A stretch of 30,281 nt of DNA. It comes from Pedobacter sp. UBA5917 (GTDB lineage: Bacteria; Bacteroidota; Bacteroidia; Sphingobacteriales; Sphingobacteriaceae). Positions within the stretch are counted from its first letter, which is position 1, and the number at the start of each line of letters is the position of its first letter. The notes beneath the pieces were generated by a model. It saw nothing but the letters and a program-made list of their open reading frames with translations, did not search any database and was not told the DNA's origin. The stretch covers positions 1 to 30,281 of the forward strand of contig NZ_DJDT01000237.1 in the NCBI RefSeq assembly GCF_002432345.1, read 5' to 3'. Positions 14,885 to 22,639 of this stretch are shown here, piece after piece. A program made the translations under genes and the position numbers.

Positions 14885-15184
14885 ATGCCACTCAGTTATA
14901 CTGCAAAATCCCGTCTTAATATAATGAGCATAATTTTAGGCCTTATAGCAATGGTGACCTTACCAGTTTTGTGTAAGATTTTTATAATTGGCGACAAGAA
15001 CAAAAAAAATAATGACGAAGTCTATAAGACGATCACACCTAGAGATATGAAAGGTATAGATACTATCAGAGCAGGTGATAGCTTGTACATAATTGATTTT
15101 TCGATCAGAAAGGTAATACCGGATACAATAGAAAACGAAAGCCAGAATAAGTACGAACAGGAAAATTACGATACTGATCAGTAG
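14885..15184 (+). CDS. Small single-helix membrane protein, hypothetical
   Basis: A 99-residue frame with one hydrophobic helix (MSIILGLIAMVTLPVLCKIFII) followed by a hydrophilic tail rich in Asn, Asp, Glu and Lys. The start may be the ATG at 14885 or an in-frame ATG at 14924, just before the helix; the second would give an 86-residue protein with a more usual membrane N terminus. The tail segment TIRAGDSLYIIDFSIRKVIPD looks beta-structured. The family is not recognised. A 75-codon frame on the opposite strand covers the same DNA, but is likely a shadow. It forms an AT-rich island with the preceding orphan gene. Confidence 0.55.
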   Translation: MPLSYTAKSRLNIMSIILGLIAMVTLPVLCKIFIIGDKNKKNNDEVYKTITPRDMKGIDTIRAGDSLYIIDFSIRKVIPDTIENESQNKYEQENYDTDQ

Positions 15185-15353
15185 CAATTAAAGTTTAGTA
15201 TACAAAGAATCTTTGACCAAGTCCGCAGTTACCATTCCCTTAGTATAAAAAATATAAAAACTGTGTCCCATATGTAAAGTCCTGAAAAACCCAAAACAAA
15301 ACTTTGATTTACAGCTTATTATTTCTTAAATTGTTGTAACCAAATTAACATTT

Positions 15354-15782
15354 ATGAAAAGCGTAAAACATTTATTGGATACCAAACAGGCCATCATTAT
15401 TTCGGTAACTGAAAATATTTCAGTGTTAGATGCCTTAAAGGTAATGACCGAAAAAAACATCAGCGCAGTATTGGTTATGGAAAACGAAAAGCTGCAGGGA
15501 ATTTTTACCGAACGCGATTACGCCCGAAAAATCATCCTCCAGGGAAAATCTTCAAAAGATACCCTGATCAAAGAAGCGATGACAGCCAACCCCATCAGCA
15601 TTAAATTGAGCGATAGTATCGACCTTTGCATGGAACTGATGACTGATAAACACATCCGCCATTTACCAGTTGTAGAAAACGGCGAGGTAAAAGGCATGGT
15701 ATCAATAGGTGATGTGGTAAAATTTATTATAGCCGATCAAAAACAGACCATTTCGCAATTGGAAAGTTATATTAGCGGATAA
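15354..15782 (+). CDS. CBS-domain pair protein
   Basis: A 142-residue cytosolic protein made of two CBS domains (about residues 5-60 and 70-130), the full length of a stand-alone Bateman module. Such modules bind adenine nucleotides and sense energy or ligand state. Family signatures are SVLDALKVMTEKNISAVLVM with GIFTERDYARKI in the first domain, and IDLCMELMTDKHIRHLPVV with GMVSIGDVVKFI in the second. No effector domain is attached, so the partner is unknown. The next gene, a membrane protein, begins 9 bases after its stop codon and could be such a partner. Confidence 0.92.
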   Translation: MKSVKHLLDTKQAIIISVTENISVLDALKVMTEKNISAVLVMENEKLQGIFTERDYARKIILQGKSSKDTLIKEAMTANPISIKLSDSIDLCMELMTDKHIRHLPVVENGEVKGMVSIGDVVKFIIADQKQTISQLESYISG

Positions 15783-15791
15783 TTTTTTTCA

Positions 15792-16547
15792 ATGTACGCT
15801 CCCATCGAAGCCGCTGTTTCGTTAGTTTTTATACTATTGGCCTTCTTTTTACCCTATAAAAGGCCACAAAAATATATTCAGGTAAGCTTCAAATACCTCG
15901 AAAAGCAATATGCAAAATGGGAACTTTTTGCAATTGTACCTTTATTTATCTATATCGCACTGATAGGATATCTGTTAGGTAATTTATTCATTTTCCTATC
16001 AAAGCAGATACAACATAAAGATTTAAGCTTGTTCCACTTTTATCCCAATGATGTTTTTTGGTATGGCATTGCCTCCATTTTTGCATTTGGTTTTGTTGCT
16101 ATACCGATGGATTTTACCTATAAATTACTTCTCAGAGAAAGATATGAGGAGTATGAGGTTTATACCAATTCAAAACACAATTTTGATGGACGGAAAGCAA
16201 TCAGGCCTATATCTATTTTATTGGTAGGTTTTTCGTCGTTATTACTGTTCTGTGGGCTTAAATACAGTATTCAAATTTACCCTAAAAAAATCGTGTTTAA
16301 TAAATTCTGGAGTTTTAAGCCAAAAACCCAACCAATTGTCAATATTAAATCGATCTATTTTATTGAAATGATTAAATATGGCGACGGTCAGAAATCTGAG
16401 CCCCACCACTACATCAAATTTAATGATGGAAGCATCTGGAATACCCATGATGGACTTGGCGTTATCAACCAGGAAGATGAAATGATCGAATACCTTTCAA
16501 AAAAAACAAAAATTGAAATAGATACCTTAAACCTCGATCCGGATTAA
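15792..16547 (+). CDS. Membrane protein of unknown function with PH-like tail
   Basis: A 251-residue protein with about four hydrophobic helices (around AAVSLVFILLAFFLPY, FAIVPLFIYIALIGYLLGN, YGIASIFAFGFVAIPM and ISILLVGFSSLLLFCGL), then a cytosolic or periplasmic tail of about 90 residues. The tail pattern (YSIQIYPKKIVFNKFWSF, then VNIKSIYFIEMIKYG) recalls small PH-like domains in bacterial membrane proteins; this is an inference. It starts 9 bases after the CBS-domain gene, which suggests coupling. Its stop codon overlaps that of the convergent bactofilin gene by four bases. The family is not recognised. Confidence 0.75.
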   Translation: MYAPIEAAVSLVFILLAFFLPYKRPQKYIQVSFKYLEKQYAKWELFAIVPLFIYIALIGYLLGNLFIFLSKQIQHKDLSLFHFYPNDVFWYGIASIFAFGFVAIPMDFTYKLLLRERYEEYEVYTNSKHNFDGRKAIRPISILLVGFSSLLLFCGLKYSIQIYPKKIVFNKFWSFKPKTQPIVNIKSIYFIEMIKYGDGQKSEPHHYIKFNDGSIWNTHDGLGVINQEDEMIEYLSKKTKIEIDTLNLDPD

Positions 16548-16933
16548 GCTTTTACCGCCACTTTCTCTTCAGTTTTGCCGGCTTGATGCATTTCGAGCTT
16601 TCCGTTATACTGTGCGCCCATCTCAATTTCTATGGCTTCTGCTTTAATGTCGCCGTTAACCTTGCCTGTTTTTTTGATTTCGAGGTTCTGCGCTTTCACA
16701 TTCCCGTTAACAGTACCGTAAATAATAGCAGAATCGGTTTGGATATCACCTTTAATCATTCCTTTTTCGCCTAAAACAATACCGCCCTCTACATTTACAT
16801 TTCCAATTACGGTTCCATCTATCCTGATTACCGCTTTTCCTTTTAGCTCGCCGGTAATGGTAAAACCAAGGCCGATAATGGTAGAAATTTCCTGTTGATT
16901 TAAATCTTTTATCTGGTTATTTTTTTTGAACAT
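16544..16933 (-). CDS. Bactofilin-family cytoskeletal protein
   Basis: A 129-residue protein consisting almost wholly of the bactofilin (DUF583) right-handed beta-helix. Repeating strands of about 18 residues are clear: GELKGKAVIRIDGTVIGNV, GIVLGEKGMIKGDIQTDS, AIIYGTVNGNVKAQNLEI, KKTGKVNGDIKAEAIEI. Bactofilins polymerise without nucleotide into filaments or sheets at the membrane and recruit wall enzymes. The short N-terminal tail (MFKKNNQIK) could touch the membrane. It lies four bases after the M23 peptidase gene and is co-transcribed with it, the standard pairing for shape or local wall-growth control. Identification is firm. Confidence 0.95.
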   Translation of the reverse strand: MFKKNNQIKDLNQQEISTIIGLGFTITGELKGKAVIRIDGTVIGNVNVEGGIVLGEKGMIKGDIQTDSAIIYGTVNGNVKAQNLEIKKTGKVNGDIKAEAIEIEMGAQYNGKLEMHQAGKTEEKVAVKA

Positions 16934-16937
16934 GTTT

Positions 16938-17774
16938 TTACAAGGTTAAAAAGGATCTTGGATTTACAACTTTGCCGTTTTGGTGTACTTCGTAATGCAG
17001 GTGAGGTCCGGTAGAGCGTCCGGTTGAACCTACCTTACCAATATTATTTCCGGCAACAACGTTCTCGCCTTCCTTAACCAGAATTTTGGAAAGGTGGCCA
17101 TAATAGGTTTCGAAACCGTTGCCGTGTTTAATTACCACGCAATTGCCATAACCGCCACGTTTACCGGCAAAAATTACTTTTCCGTTTGCTGTACTTTTAA
17201 CAAGATCGCCGTAACTGGCCCTGATATCCAATCCTTTGTGTGTTTCTACATTTTCGCCGGTAAAAGGATTTTCGCGGTGACCATAACCTGATGTAATGGT
17301 ACCCAAATGTGGATATCCCATTGGGGTATAGGCCACATTGTAGGCAATTTTACTGAGGTAATTATCATAAAATTCGCTGATTTCCTCGCTCGATAAAACC
17401 TCATCACTTTCTTCTCCCCCTTCGTTGCCGGTTAAAATCGGTTTCAAGCCACGTGCCTTTAGGTACTTATTGATGGTCAGTAACTTTTTATCTATCGATT
17501 GATAATGTTTTTTCAACGATGAGGTATCTATAACCGAAAGTTTGTTTTTACTTTTTAGGAGAGCTACTTCGAGTTTATTTTTTGCCAATTCGATATTAGA
17601 GTTGTTTCTGATCAGGTAAAATACACTTGCCAGAAGTATTAAAAACAAGCTTAAAAGGCCAAAAATATACTTTTTCCAATGTACAACATAAGCGGTAGGA
17701 ACTTGTATGGGCTTACTCGAATTTTGGTTTTTATTTACAAAAATGACGGTTGTTCTATTCCGTTTTCTGTTCAT
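16938..17774 (-). CDS. M23-family peptidoglycan endopeptidase, membrane-anchored
   Basis: A 278-residue protein with a cytosolic basic start, one membrane helix (YIFGLLSLFLILLASVFYL, about residues 34-52), a helical linker with coiled-coil character, and a C-terminal LytM/M23 domain (about residues 150-278) facing the periplasm. The zinc ligands are visible: H and D in ETHKGLDIRAS and the HxH in GPHLHYEVHQNG. GYGHRENPF, VIKHGNGFETYYGHLS and GSTGRSTGPH are also typical. It should cut peptide cross-links in peptidoglycan. The bactofilin gene follows after four bases, as in known bactofilin/M23 shape modules (for example CcmA with Csd proteins in Helicobacter). A strong promoter lies upstream (17806-17836). 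Confidence 0.94.
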   Translation of the reverse strand: MNRKRNRTTVIFVNKNQNSSKPIQVPTAYVVHWKKYIFGLLSLFLILLASVFYLIRNNSNIELAKNKLEVALLKSKNKLSVIDTSSLKKHYQSIDKKLLTINKYLKARGLKPILTGNEGGEESDEVLSSEEISEFYDNYLSKIAYNVAYTPMGYPHLGTITSGYGHRENPFTGENVETHKGLDIRASYGDLVKSTANGKVIFAGKRGGYGNCVVIKHGNGFETYYGHLSKILVKEGENVVAGNNIGKVGSTGRSTGPHLHYEVHQNGKVVNPRSFLTL

Positions 17775-17805
17775 ATTTTCACAGGTTGTTTGTTTGGGAC
17801 AAAAA

Positions 17806-17836
17806 CAAATATATGATTTACAACTACATAAGCAAA
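17806..17836 (-). promoter_or_regulatory. M23/bactofilin promoter (TTTG, 19 bp, TATATTTG)
   Basis: On the minus strand a TTTG -33 box (17833-17836) lies 19 bases from TATATTTG (17806-17813), a perfect match to TAnnTTTG. The -7 box is 31 bases from the M23 ATG. This should drive both the peptidase and the bactofilin genes. Confidence 0.8.
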
Positions 17837-17872
17837 GACAAAGTGTAAGTTTAACACTGATGGGAATAAAAG

Positions 17873-17888
17873 ATTAAGACGTCTTAAT
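17873..17888. promoter_or_regulatory. Perfect 16-bp palindrome, possible operator
   Basis: ATTAAGACGTCTTAAT is a perfect palindrome without a spacer, in the gap between the divergent M23 gene and the plus-strand membrane protein gene at 17959. It is 40 bases outside the M23 -33 box. A dimeric regulator site is possible, but no regulator gene is next to it. Confidence 0.35.
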
Positions 17889-17958
17889 GTAGCGTTAACA
17901 CACAGTTAAAACACAAACTAAAGCAATTAATCAACTATATTAGTGGTAAAACAATTAA

Positions 17959-18711
17959 ATGAAAGCTCTTATTTACCCGGCACTGGCGATTATCATAAAT
18001 TTCATCCTGTTTCAAAGTTTTCCGATGGCTGGCGGTGGAGCTAGTTTAGCTGCATTATTAACAATTCCACTTATTGTAATAATTTCATTAGTGTTCTCGC
18101 TCATCCATTTCATATTAGTACGAAAAAAGACAAAAACCAAATATTTTCAATTATTGGCCATCATTTCGACTGTTTTGGTGAGTTATTTTTTATTTATTTC
18201 TGATGAAGGCAACACTCCTGTTGATATTGTTGGCCGAATGTTTAAAACAGCAAGAAATTATGATAAAATAAAGTCAGATGATTTTTATTTAGAAAGTGTT
18301 CCGGCCAACCATGAAAAAATAATTGCTGCAAAGAAAAAATTCAAAAATCAACTTCCCGATACTGCTTATGTAATTAATATTTACGGAAGTACTGATTTTA
18401 AAACCATGGAAAGCTTAGGTCTTTATTATAAAAACGGAAAACCTTTCCCTGTAAATAGGAATGTTAAAATTACGCAAATCAATAATACGGCGGTTATGTT
18501 TAGCAGAATTTTAAAAGGTGATACTTTAAGTTTTGTGTTATCGCCATTATCAATAAAATCAGGCCAAAGCAGGGTAAGCGGTTTCCCTGAAGAAAACCAT
18601 AAAGGTAAACCCAAAAGTGATTTAAGACTAGCTGATATTACACCAATTAACAAAACAGTAACTTTAGATCAGCAGTTCTTCGCTTACAAAGTATTTTACT
18701 GGCTGCTTTAA
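17959..18711 (+). CDS. Membrane protein of unknown function
   Basis: A 250-residue protein with three hydrophobic helices in the first 80 residues (LIYPALAIIINFILFQSF, LLTIPLIVIISLVFSLIHFILV, LLAIISTVLVSYFLFI), followed by a soluble part of about 165 residues. The soluble part is beta-rich with no visible enzymatic motif or cysteine pair. By the positive-inside rule (RKKTKTK after helix 2), the large domain faces the periplasm. The family is not recognised. It stands alone and diverges from the M23/bactofilin operon, sharing a 185-base spacer with a 16-bp palindrome, so shared control is possible. Confidence 0.75.
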   Translation: MKALIYPALAIIINFILFQSFPMAGGGASLAALLTIPLIVIISLVFSLIHFILVRKKTKTKYFQLLAIISTVLVSYFLFISDEGNTPVDIVGRMFKTARNYDKIKSDDFYLESVPANHEKIIAAKKKFKNQLPDTAYVINIYGSTDFKTMESLGLYYKNGKPFPVNRNVKITQINNTAVMFSRILKGDTLSFVLSPLSIKSGQSRVSGFPEENHKGKPKSDLRLADITPINKTVTLDQQFFAYKVFYWLL

Positions 18712-18749
18712 CATTCAAGATTAACTATTCTTGAAGAAGCATGTTTTAT

Positions 18750-18777
18750 AGATTTCTCTACTACGGTCGAAATGACG
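18750..18777 (+). repeat. AGATTTCTC...TCGAAATGACG repeat
   Basis: Left border AGA, right border TGACG, core TTTC...GAAA. It is related to 25922-25959, 27073-27110 and 30204-30241, but with a shorter interior. Just beyond it, the 14-base word AAATCTGTGCAATC occurs twice in tandem (18804 and 18821). Confidence 0.65.
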
Positions 18778-18863
18778 GCTCAATGAATGAAACGTCGCCC
18801 TTTAAATCTGTGCAATCCACAAATCTGTGCAATCACCCGCGAAGCGAATCCACCCAATCATTG

Positions 18864-20309
18864 CTACCAACGCCACTCACCCGCAATCATTAACGGCTCC
18901 TTTAAATTCTGTGATTCCAGGAAAGCCCTCAATTCTTCTTCTCCCTGTACACCTACCGATATTTTTGGGGTATTGGCCAGGGCATAAGTTAACATGGCAC
19001 TATAACGTACGGTATTTTTGAGCTGCTGCTCATCAACCAGTTTAAAACTATCACCATCCGAATGGTAAAATGGTCCGGAGTTATTGGGTAGTTTGCCTCC
19101 AAAGCCACCACCCGTAGGGATTCCCTCTAACATAAATGGCTGATGATCGCTATGTAAACCCGCGCCTGCATTAAACAGGTTTTTAAAACCGGTATCAATC
19201 TTTACAATATCAGCTCCCCAAGTAGTAAAAAGATCTTTCATTTCACTTCTTGAAGTAGAAAAACCTTTCGGATCGTTCGTCATGTCGTAATTCAGCATAA
19301 ATTTCACCTGGTTAAGGTTTCTGTCTTTTTTAGCCTGATCAATATAAGCTTTTGATCCCAATAGCCCCTGCTCCTCTCCCATAAACAATACAAACTCTAC
19401 CGTACGTTTGGTTTTTAAATTCAGCTTTTTAAAAGTTCTTGCCATATCCATAATCGCGAAAGAGCCGATGCCATTATCGATGGCACCCGTAGCCAAATCC
19501 CAGCTATCCAAATGTCCGCCGACAACAATCTTATCTTTAGGCAATGCTGTTCCCTTAAAAGTTGCAACCACATTGCGTGCTTTAATCAATCCAGAGAAAT
19601 TGGTCATGGCTATATGTGCCGTTTGCGGCTGTGATTTAATTTTCTCTTTCAATGCCATCCCATCTTCCAGACCGATACAAACGGCAGGGATGGGAATTAA
19701 TTTCCCCGTTACCGAAGCGGTTCCGGTTAAAAGCACACCATCTTTTACCGTATTGATGATGATTACACCAATGGCACCATATTTTGTTGCTATTGCAGTT
19801 TTCTCCGAACGGTGCAATGATTTTGTCCCTGCCGGTGAGCCGGGTAATACCCCGAGATAAATCAGTGCGATTTTACCTTTAAATTTTTCAGGACTGGCCT
19901 GATAATCTGCCTCCAGCCCATTACCTGCGTCTACAATTTCGCCTGTAATATCTGCATTCACCGGCGAATGTGCCAGGGTAACTGCTTTCATTTTAGCAAG
20001 ATGGCTTTTATCTGCACCAATTTCTACATTAATGGTTTTCCGTGCCCAGCTTTCTACCTCAAAAGGTTGAAATTTTACGTCGCAGCCGTATGATTTTAGT
20101 AAATCGAATGCATATTGCTCTGCCTTTGCCCCATTTGCCGAACCTGTTAAACGGTGACCAATAGTTTCGGTTTCATATTTAAGGGTTTGGTAAGCTTTTG
20201 AATTTTGCTGTACATCGGCATTGATTTTAGCAAAAACATCGCCGAATTTATCCTGGGCATTTGCAAATAAGGCTGTACAAAGAAGCGCGGTAGAGAAAAG
20301 GTATTTCAT
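18864..20309 (-). CDS. M28-family zinc metallopeptidase, secreted
   Basis: A 481-residue exported peptidase (signal peptide MKYLFSTALLCTALFANAQ). A PA-type insert spans about residues 120-250 (GKIALIYLG...TKYGAIGVIIINT). The catalytic domain follows with the M28 zinc ligands and active-site acids: GGHLDSWD, GAIDNGIG (Asp), FMGEEQGLLGS (Glu-Glu), NYDMTND (Asp) and HSDHQPF (His). It probably trims amino acids from peptides in the periplasm or outside the cell. The start is set at the ATG at 20309 because it opens the signal peptide; an open frame extends 34 codons further upstream but adds an unlikely sequence. It stands alone, between repeat elements on both sides. Confidence 0.93.
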   Translation of the reverse strand: MKYLFSTALLCTALFANAQDKFGDVFAKINADVQQNSKAYQTLKYETETIGHRLTGSANGAKAEQYAFDLLKSYGCDVKFQPFEVESWARKTINVEIGADKSHLAKMKAVTLAHSPVNADITGEIVDAGNGLEADYQASPEKFKGKIALIYLGVLPGSPAGTKSLHRSEKTAIATKYGAIGVIIINTVKDGVLLTGTASVTGKLIPIPAVCIGLEDGMALKEKIKSQPQTAHIAMTNFSGLIKARNVVATFKGTALPKDKIVVGGHLDSWDLATGAIDNGIGSFAIMDMARTFKKLNLKTKRTVEFVLFMGEEQGLLGSKAYIDQAKKDRNLNQVKFMLNYDMTNDPKGFSTSRSEMKDLFTTWGADIVKIDTGFKNLFNAGAGLHSDHQPFMLEGIPTGGGFGGKLPNNSGPFYHSDGDSFKLVDEQQLKNTVRYSAMLTYALANTPKISVGVQGEEELRAFLESQNLKEPLMIAGEWRW

Positions 20310-20418
20310 CAGGTTTAGTTTATCTGCTGAAAGTACAAATTTTAGGCAGATAATGGTAGCTGTAACGTATATTTTGCTTTGGAGTACTGCGCCTCGAATG
20401 CAAACTAACAATAAGAGT

Positions 20419-20445
20419 CGTCATACTGAACTTGTTTCAGTATCT
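20419..20445 (-). repeat. AGATA-CTGAA/TTCAG-TATGACG hairpin element
   Basis: On the minus strand AGATACTGAA, loop ACAAG, TTCAGTATGACG. It has the same core as 28596-28622, where the neighbouring stem pair is G:C instead of A:T, a compensatory change. It lies 23 bases from the differently cored element at 20469-20495, in opposite orientation. Confidence 0.75.
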
Positions 20446-20468
20446 ATCTTGCTAATCTACTGTCTTTA

Positions 20469-20495
20469 AGACCCTGAAATAAATTCAGGGTGACG
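20469..20495 (+). repeat. AGAC-CCTGAA/TTCAGG-GTGACG hairpin element
   Basis: Identical to 167-193 and 25868-25894. It ends 27 bases from the 3' end of the terC-like gene, where it may also act as a transcript-end hairpin. Confidence 0.8.
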
Positions 20496-20522
20496 ACCAT
20501 TATAAAAATAGACCTGTTAAGA

Positions 20523-21581
20523 TTATTGCTCTTTAACATGCGCCTTTTTCTTTGGAAAAACCAAAGAGGCCACAATACTGATCACCAAAATGCTCAAAAT
20601 CACGATCAGCGAATGTTCGGTAGTGAAACCCCATTTTTCGAGATAGGTATGCCCCAACATTTTAACGCCGATAAAGGCCAGTAAAAAGGCCAGACCCGTT
20701 TTTAAATAATGGAATTTATGGATAATATTTACCAATAAAAAGAACATGGAACGTAAACCCATGATGGCAAAAATATTGGAGAAAAATACAATGTAAGGAT
20801 CTTTGGTTACTGCAAAAATGGCCGGGATAGAATCGACCGCAAAAAGCAGATCCGTAAATTCTACAATTAAAAGCACCAAAAACAATGGTGTAACCATTCT
20901 TTTATGATCAATTTTCACAAAGAAGTTTTTACCCTCGTATTTTGGGTGGATCGAGAATATCTTGGAAGCCCATTTTACAACGGGATGGTTTTCGGGATCA
21001 ATTTTATCGTCTTCTTCTTTACTGAAGAACATTTTCACGCCCGTAAATACCAAAAAAGCACCAAAAACATAAAGTATCCAGGCAAATTTGGTAATCAAGG
21101 CTGCGCCAACAAAAATAAAAATGAAGCGCATAATGATGGCGCCCAATATTCCCCAGAACAATACCCGGTGGTAATACTTCTCTTCAACCGCAAATGCAGA
21201 GAAAATAAGGACAATTACAAAAATATTATCTACCGAAAGTGCATATTCAATTACATAGCCGGTTAAAAACTCCAGTCCGAGGTTTTGTTTATAAACCGCC
21301 AAACTTCCTTCAAAATCGCCCGGAATGAGCTTAATATGGTGCTGGTGTTTGGTTACAATTTCCTGTAGATGGGCAAAATCCCTGATTCCGTGGAGCTGGT
21401 GCCCCTCTGTTAATAAGATAAAATAAAAACCGATGGCAAGTGCCACCATAATCAAACTCATTATCCCAGCCTGTTTTAAGCTCACTACATGCTCCTTCCT
21501 GCTAAAAAGACCTAAATCCAAAGCAAGGATCAATGCAATAAAAAGCAAAAAACCTAAGCTAAAAAGTAATTCGTTACCCAT
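20523..21581 (-). CDS. TerC/Alx-family membrane protein
   Basis: A 352-residue inner-membrane protein with about eight or nine helices. The TerC family signature acids are present: LALDLGLFSR near the start, EYALSVDNIFVIVLIF in the middle and FTDLLFAVDSIPAIFAVT in the second half. Members are linked to metal-ion export (manganese for Alx-like proteins) and tellurite or acid/alkali stress. The length fits the Alx/TerC long form. The ATG overlaps the stop codon of the polyprenyl synthase gene in the sequence TAATG, so translation is probably coupled. No yybP-ykoY type riboswitch is visible. Confidence 0.92.
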   Translation of the reverse strand: MGNELLFSLGFLLFIALILALDLGLFSRKEHVVSLKQAGIMSLIMVALAIGFYFILLTEGHQLHGIRDFAHLQEIVTKHQHHIKLIPGDFEGSLAVYKQNLGLEFLTGYVIEYALSVDNIFVIVLIFSAFAVEEKYYHRVLFWGILGAIIMRFIFIFVGAALITKFAWILYVFGAFLVFTGVKMFFSKEEDDKIDPENHPVVKWASKIFSIHPKYEGKNFFVKIDHKRMVTPLFLVLLIVEFTDLLFAVDSIPAIFAVTKDPYIVFFSNIFAIMGLRSMFFLLVNIIHKFHYLKTGLAFLLAFIGVKMLGHTYLEKWGFTTEHSLIVILSILVISIVASLVFPKKKAHVKEQ

Positions 21582-22552
21582 TATTTTTTACGTTCAGTGG
21601 TATACAGTACAAGCTGCTCCAAACCCGTTTGGGCTTCGCCTGCCTCAAAGCTGTGCAAAATATCAAATGCTTCATTCTGGTACTCCAACATTTTCTGGTT
21701 TGCATAATAAACACCTTCATGTGCATTTACGAAATCAATAATCTGCTGAATTTTAACCGGATCATCCTGATGGTTTTTCACCAGGTTGATCATTTTTTTG
21801 CGTTCTGTTTTTTCGGCCCTGTTTAAGGCATAAATCAAAGGAAGAGTTACTTTCTTCTCTTTAATATCAATGCCTACCGGTTTACCAACATCATCAGTTC
21901 CAAAATCGAAAGTATCATCTTTAATCTGAAAGGCAATTCCTACTTTTTCTCCAAACAGCCGCATTTTTTCTATTGTAGCATCGTCGGCACCGGCCGAAGC
22001 AGCACCCGCAGCACAGCATGAAGCAATTAAAGAAGCGGTTTTCTGTCGGATCACATCAAAATACAGTTCTTCCGAAATATCCATCCTGCGCACCTTTTCT
22101 ACCTGCAACAGTTCACCTTCGCTCATCTGTTTCACCGCTTCCGATACAATCTGTAACAAACGGTGTTCGTTATTGTTTACCGAAAGCAATAATCCTTTGG
22201 CCAGCAGGTAATCGCCAACCAGAACGGCGATCTTATTTTTCCATAAAGCATTGATAGAGAAAAAGCCCCGGCGCTCATAGGCATTGTCCACTACATCATC
22301 GTGCACCAAAGTTGCCGTATGTAAAAGTTCTACCAAAGCTGCCCCACGATGGGTTGATTCGGTAATCCCACCGCACAGTTTAGCCGCAAAAAATACGAAC
22401 ATCGGCCGCATCTGTTTGCCTTTCTGCTTTACAATATAATGGGTAATCCTATCCAGCAACGGTGCGTCGCTATGCATCGATTCCTTAAAGGTTTTTTCAA
22501 ACGCTTTAATATCAGCAGCTATAGGTGTTTTTATCTGTTCGATTCCCGGCAT
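21581..22552 (-). CDS. Trans-polyprenyl diphosphate synthase
   Basis: A 323-residue cytosolic enzyme that extends an allylic diphosphate with isopentenyl diphosphate units. Both Asp-rich motifs are present: first VHDDVVDNAYERRG (DDxxD), second FQIKDDTFDFG (DDxxD). The GKQMRPMF motif near residue 45 is also typical. The size and the first motif fit the long-chain type (octaprenyl/heptaprenyl class) that makes the side chain of menaquinone. The start at 22552 is chosen because MPGIEQIKTPI fits the family; an open frame 48 codons longer runs into non-coding sequence. A TAAGTTTG -7 box (22574-22581) lies 21 bases upstream of this ATG. The stop codon overlaps the terC-like start. Confidence 0.93.
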   Translation of the reverse strand: MPGIEQIKTPIAADIKAFEKTFKESMHSDAPLLDRITHYIVKQKGKQMRPMFVFFAAKLCGGITESTHRGAALVELLHTATLVHDDVVDNAYERRGFFSINALWKNKIAVLVGDYLLAKGLLLSVNNNEHRLLQIVSEAVKQMSEGELLQVEKVRRMDISEELYFDVIRQKTASLIASCCAAGAASAGADDATIEKMRLFGEKVGIAFQIKDDTFDFGTDDVGKPVGIDIKEKKVTLPLIYALNRAEKTERKKMINLVKNHQDDPVKIQQIIDFVNAHEGVYYANQKMLEYQNEAFDILHSFEAGEAQTGLEQLVLYTTERKK

Positions 22553-22573
22553 TAAGTCGAAAAATTTTGATTG

Positions 22574-22581
22574 CAAACTTA
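22574..22581 (-). promoter_or_regulatory. -7 box (TAAGTTTG) of the prenyl synthase/terC pair
   Basis: A perfect TAnnTTTG match on the minus strand, 21 bases before the ATG at 22552, which supports that start. No good TTTG -33 box is found at the usual spacing. Confidence 0.5.
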
Positions 22582-22639
22582 AACTAATTTCCCATAAATA
22601 GGTAATCTGTAAACGTATTATTAAGGATTTGAAAAGGAT

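Noticed and set aside
14960..15187. 75-codon minus-strand frame with a hydrophobic start, opposite the 14885-15184 gene
   Set aside because: It mirrors the plus-strand frame, and its hydrophobic stretch comes from the AT-rich tail of that gene read backwards. The plus-strand frame has the better start and helix, though both are weak.
18714..18737. Hairpin TTCAAGA/TCTTGAA after the 17959-18711 gene considered as a terminator
   Set aside because: There is no T-run after it; it is kept only as a possible stem.
19408..19860. 150-codon plus-strand frame inside the M28 peptidase
   Set aside because: It is fully opposite a well-identified gene with all its active-site motifs.
20310..20411. 34-codon extension of the M28 peptidase
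   Set aside because: It would hide a clean signal peptide that begins at 20309, and it starts with TTG in non-coding sequence.
20904..21266. 120-codon plus-strand frame inside the terC-like gene
   Set aside because: It is a shadow frame opposite conserved TerC helices.
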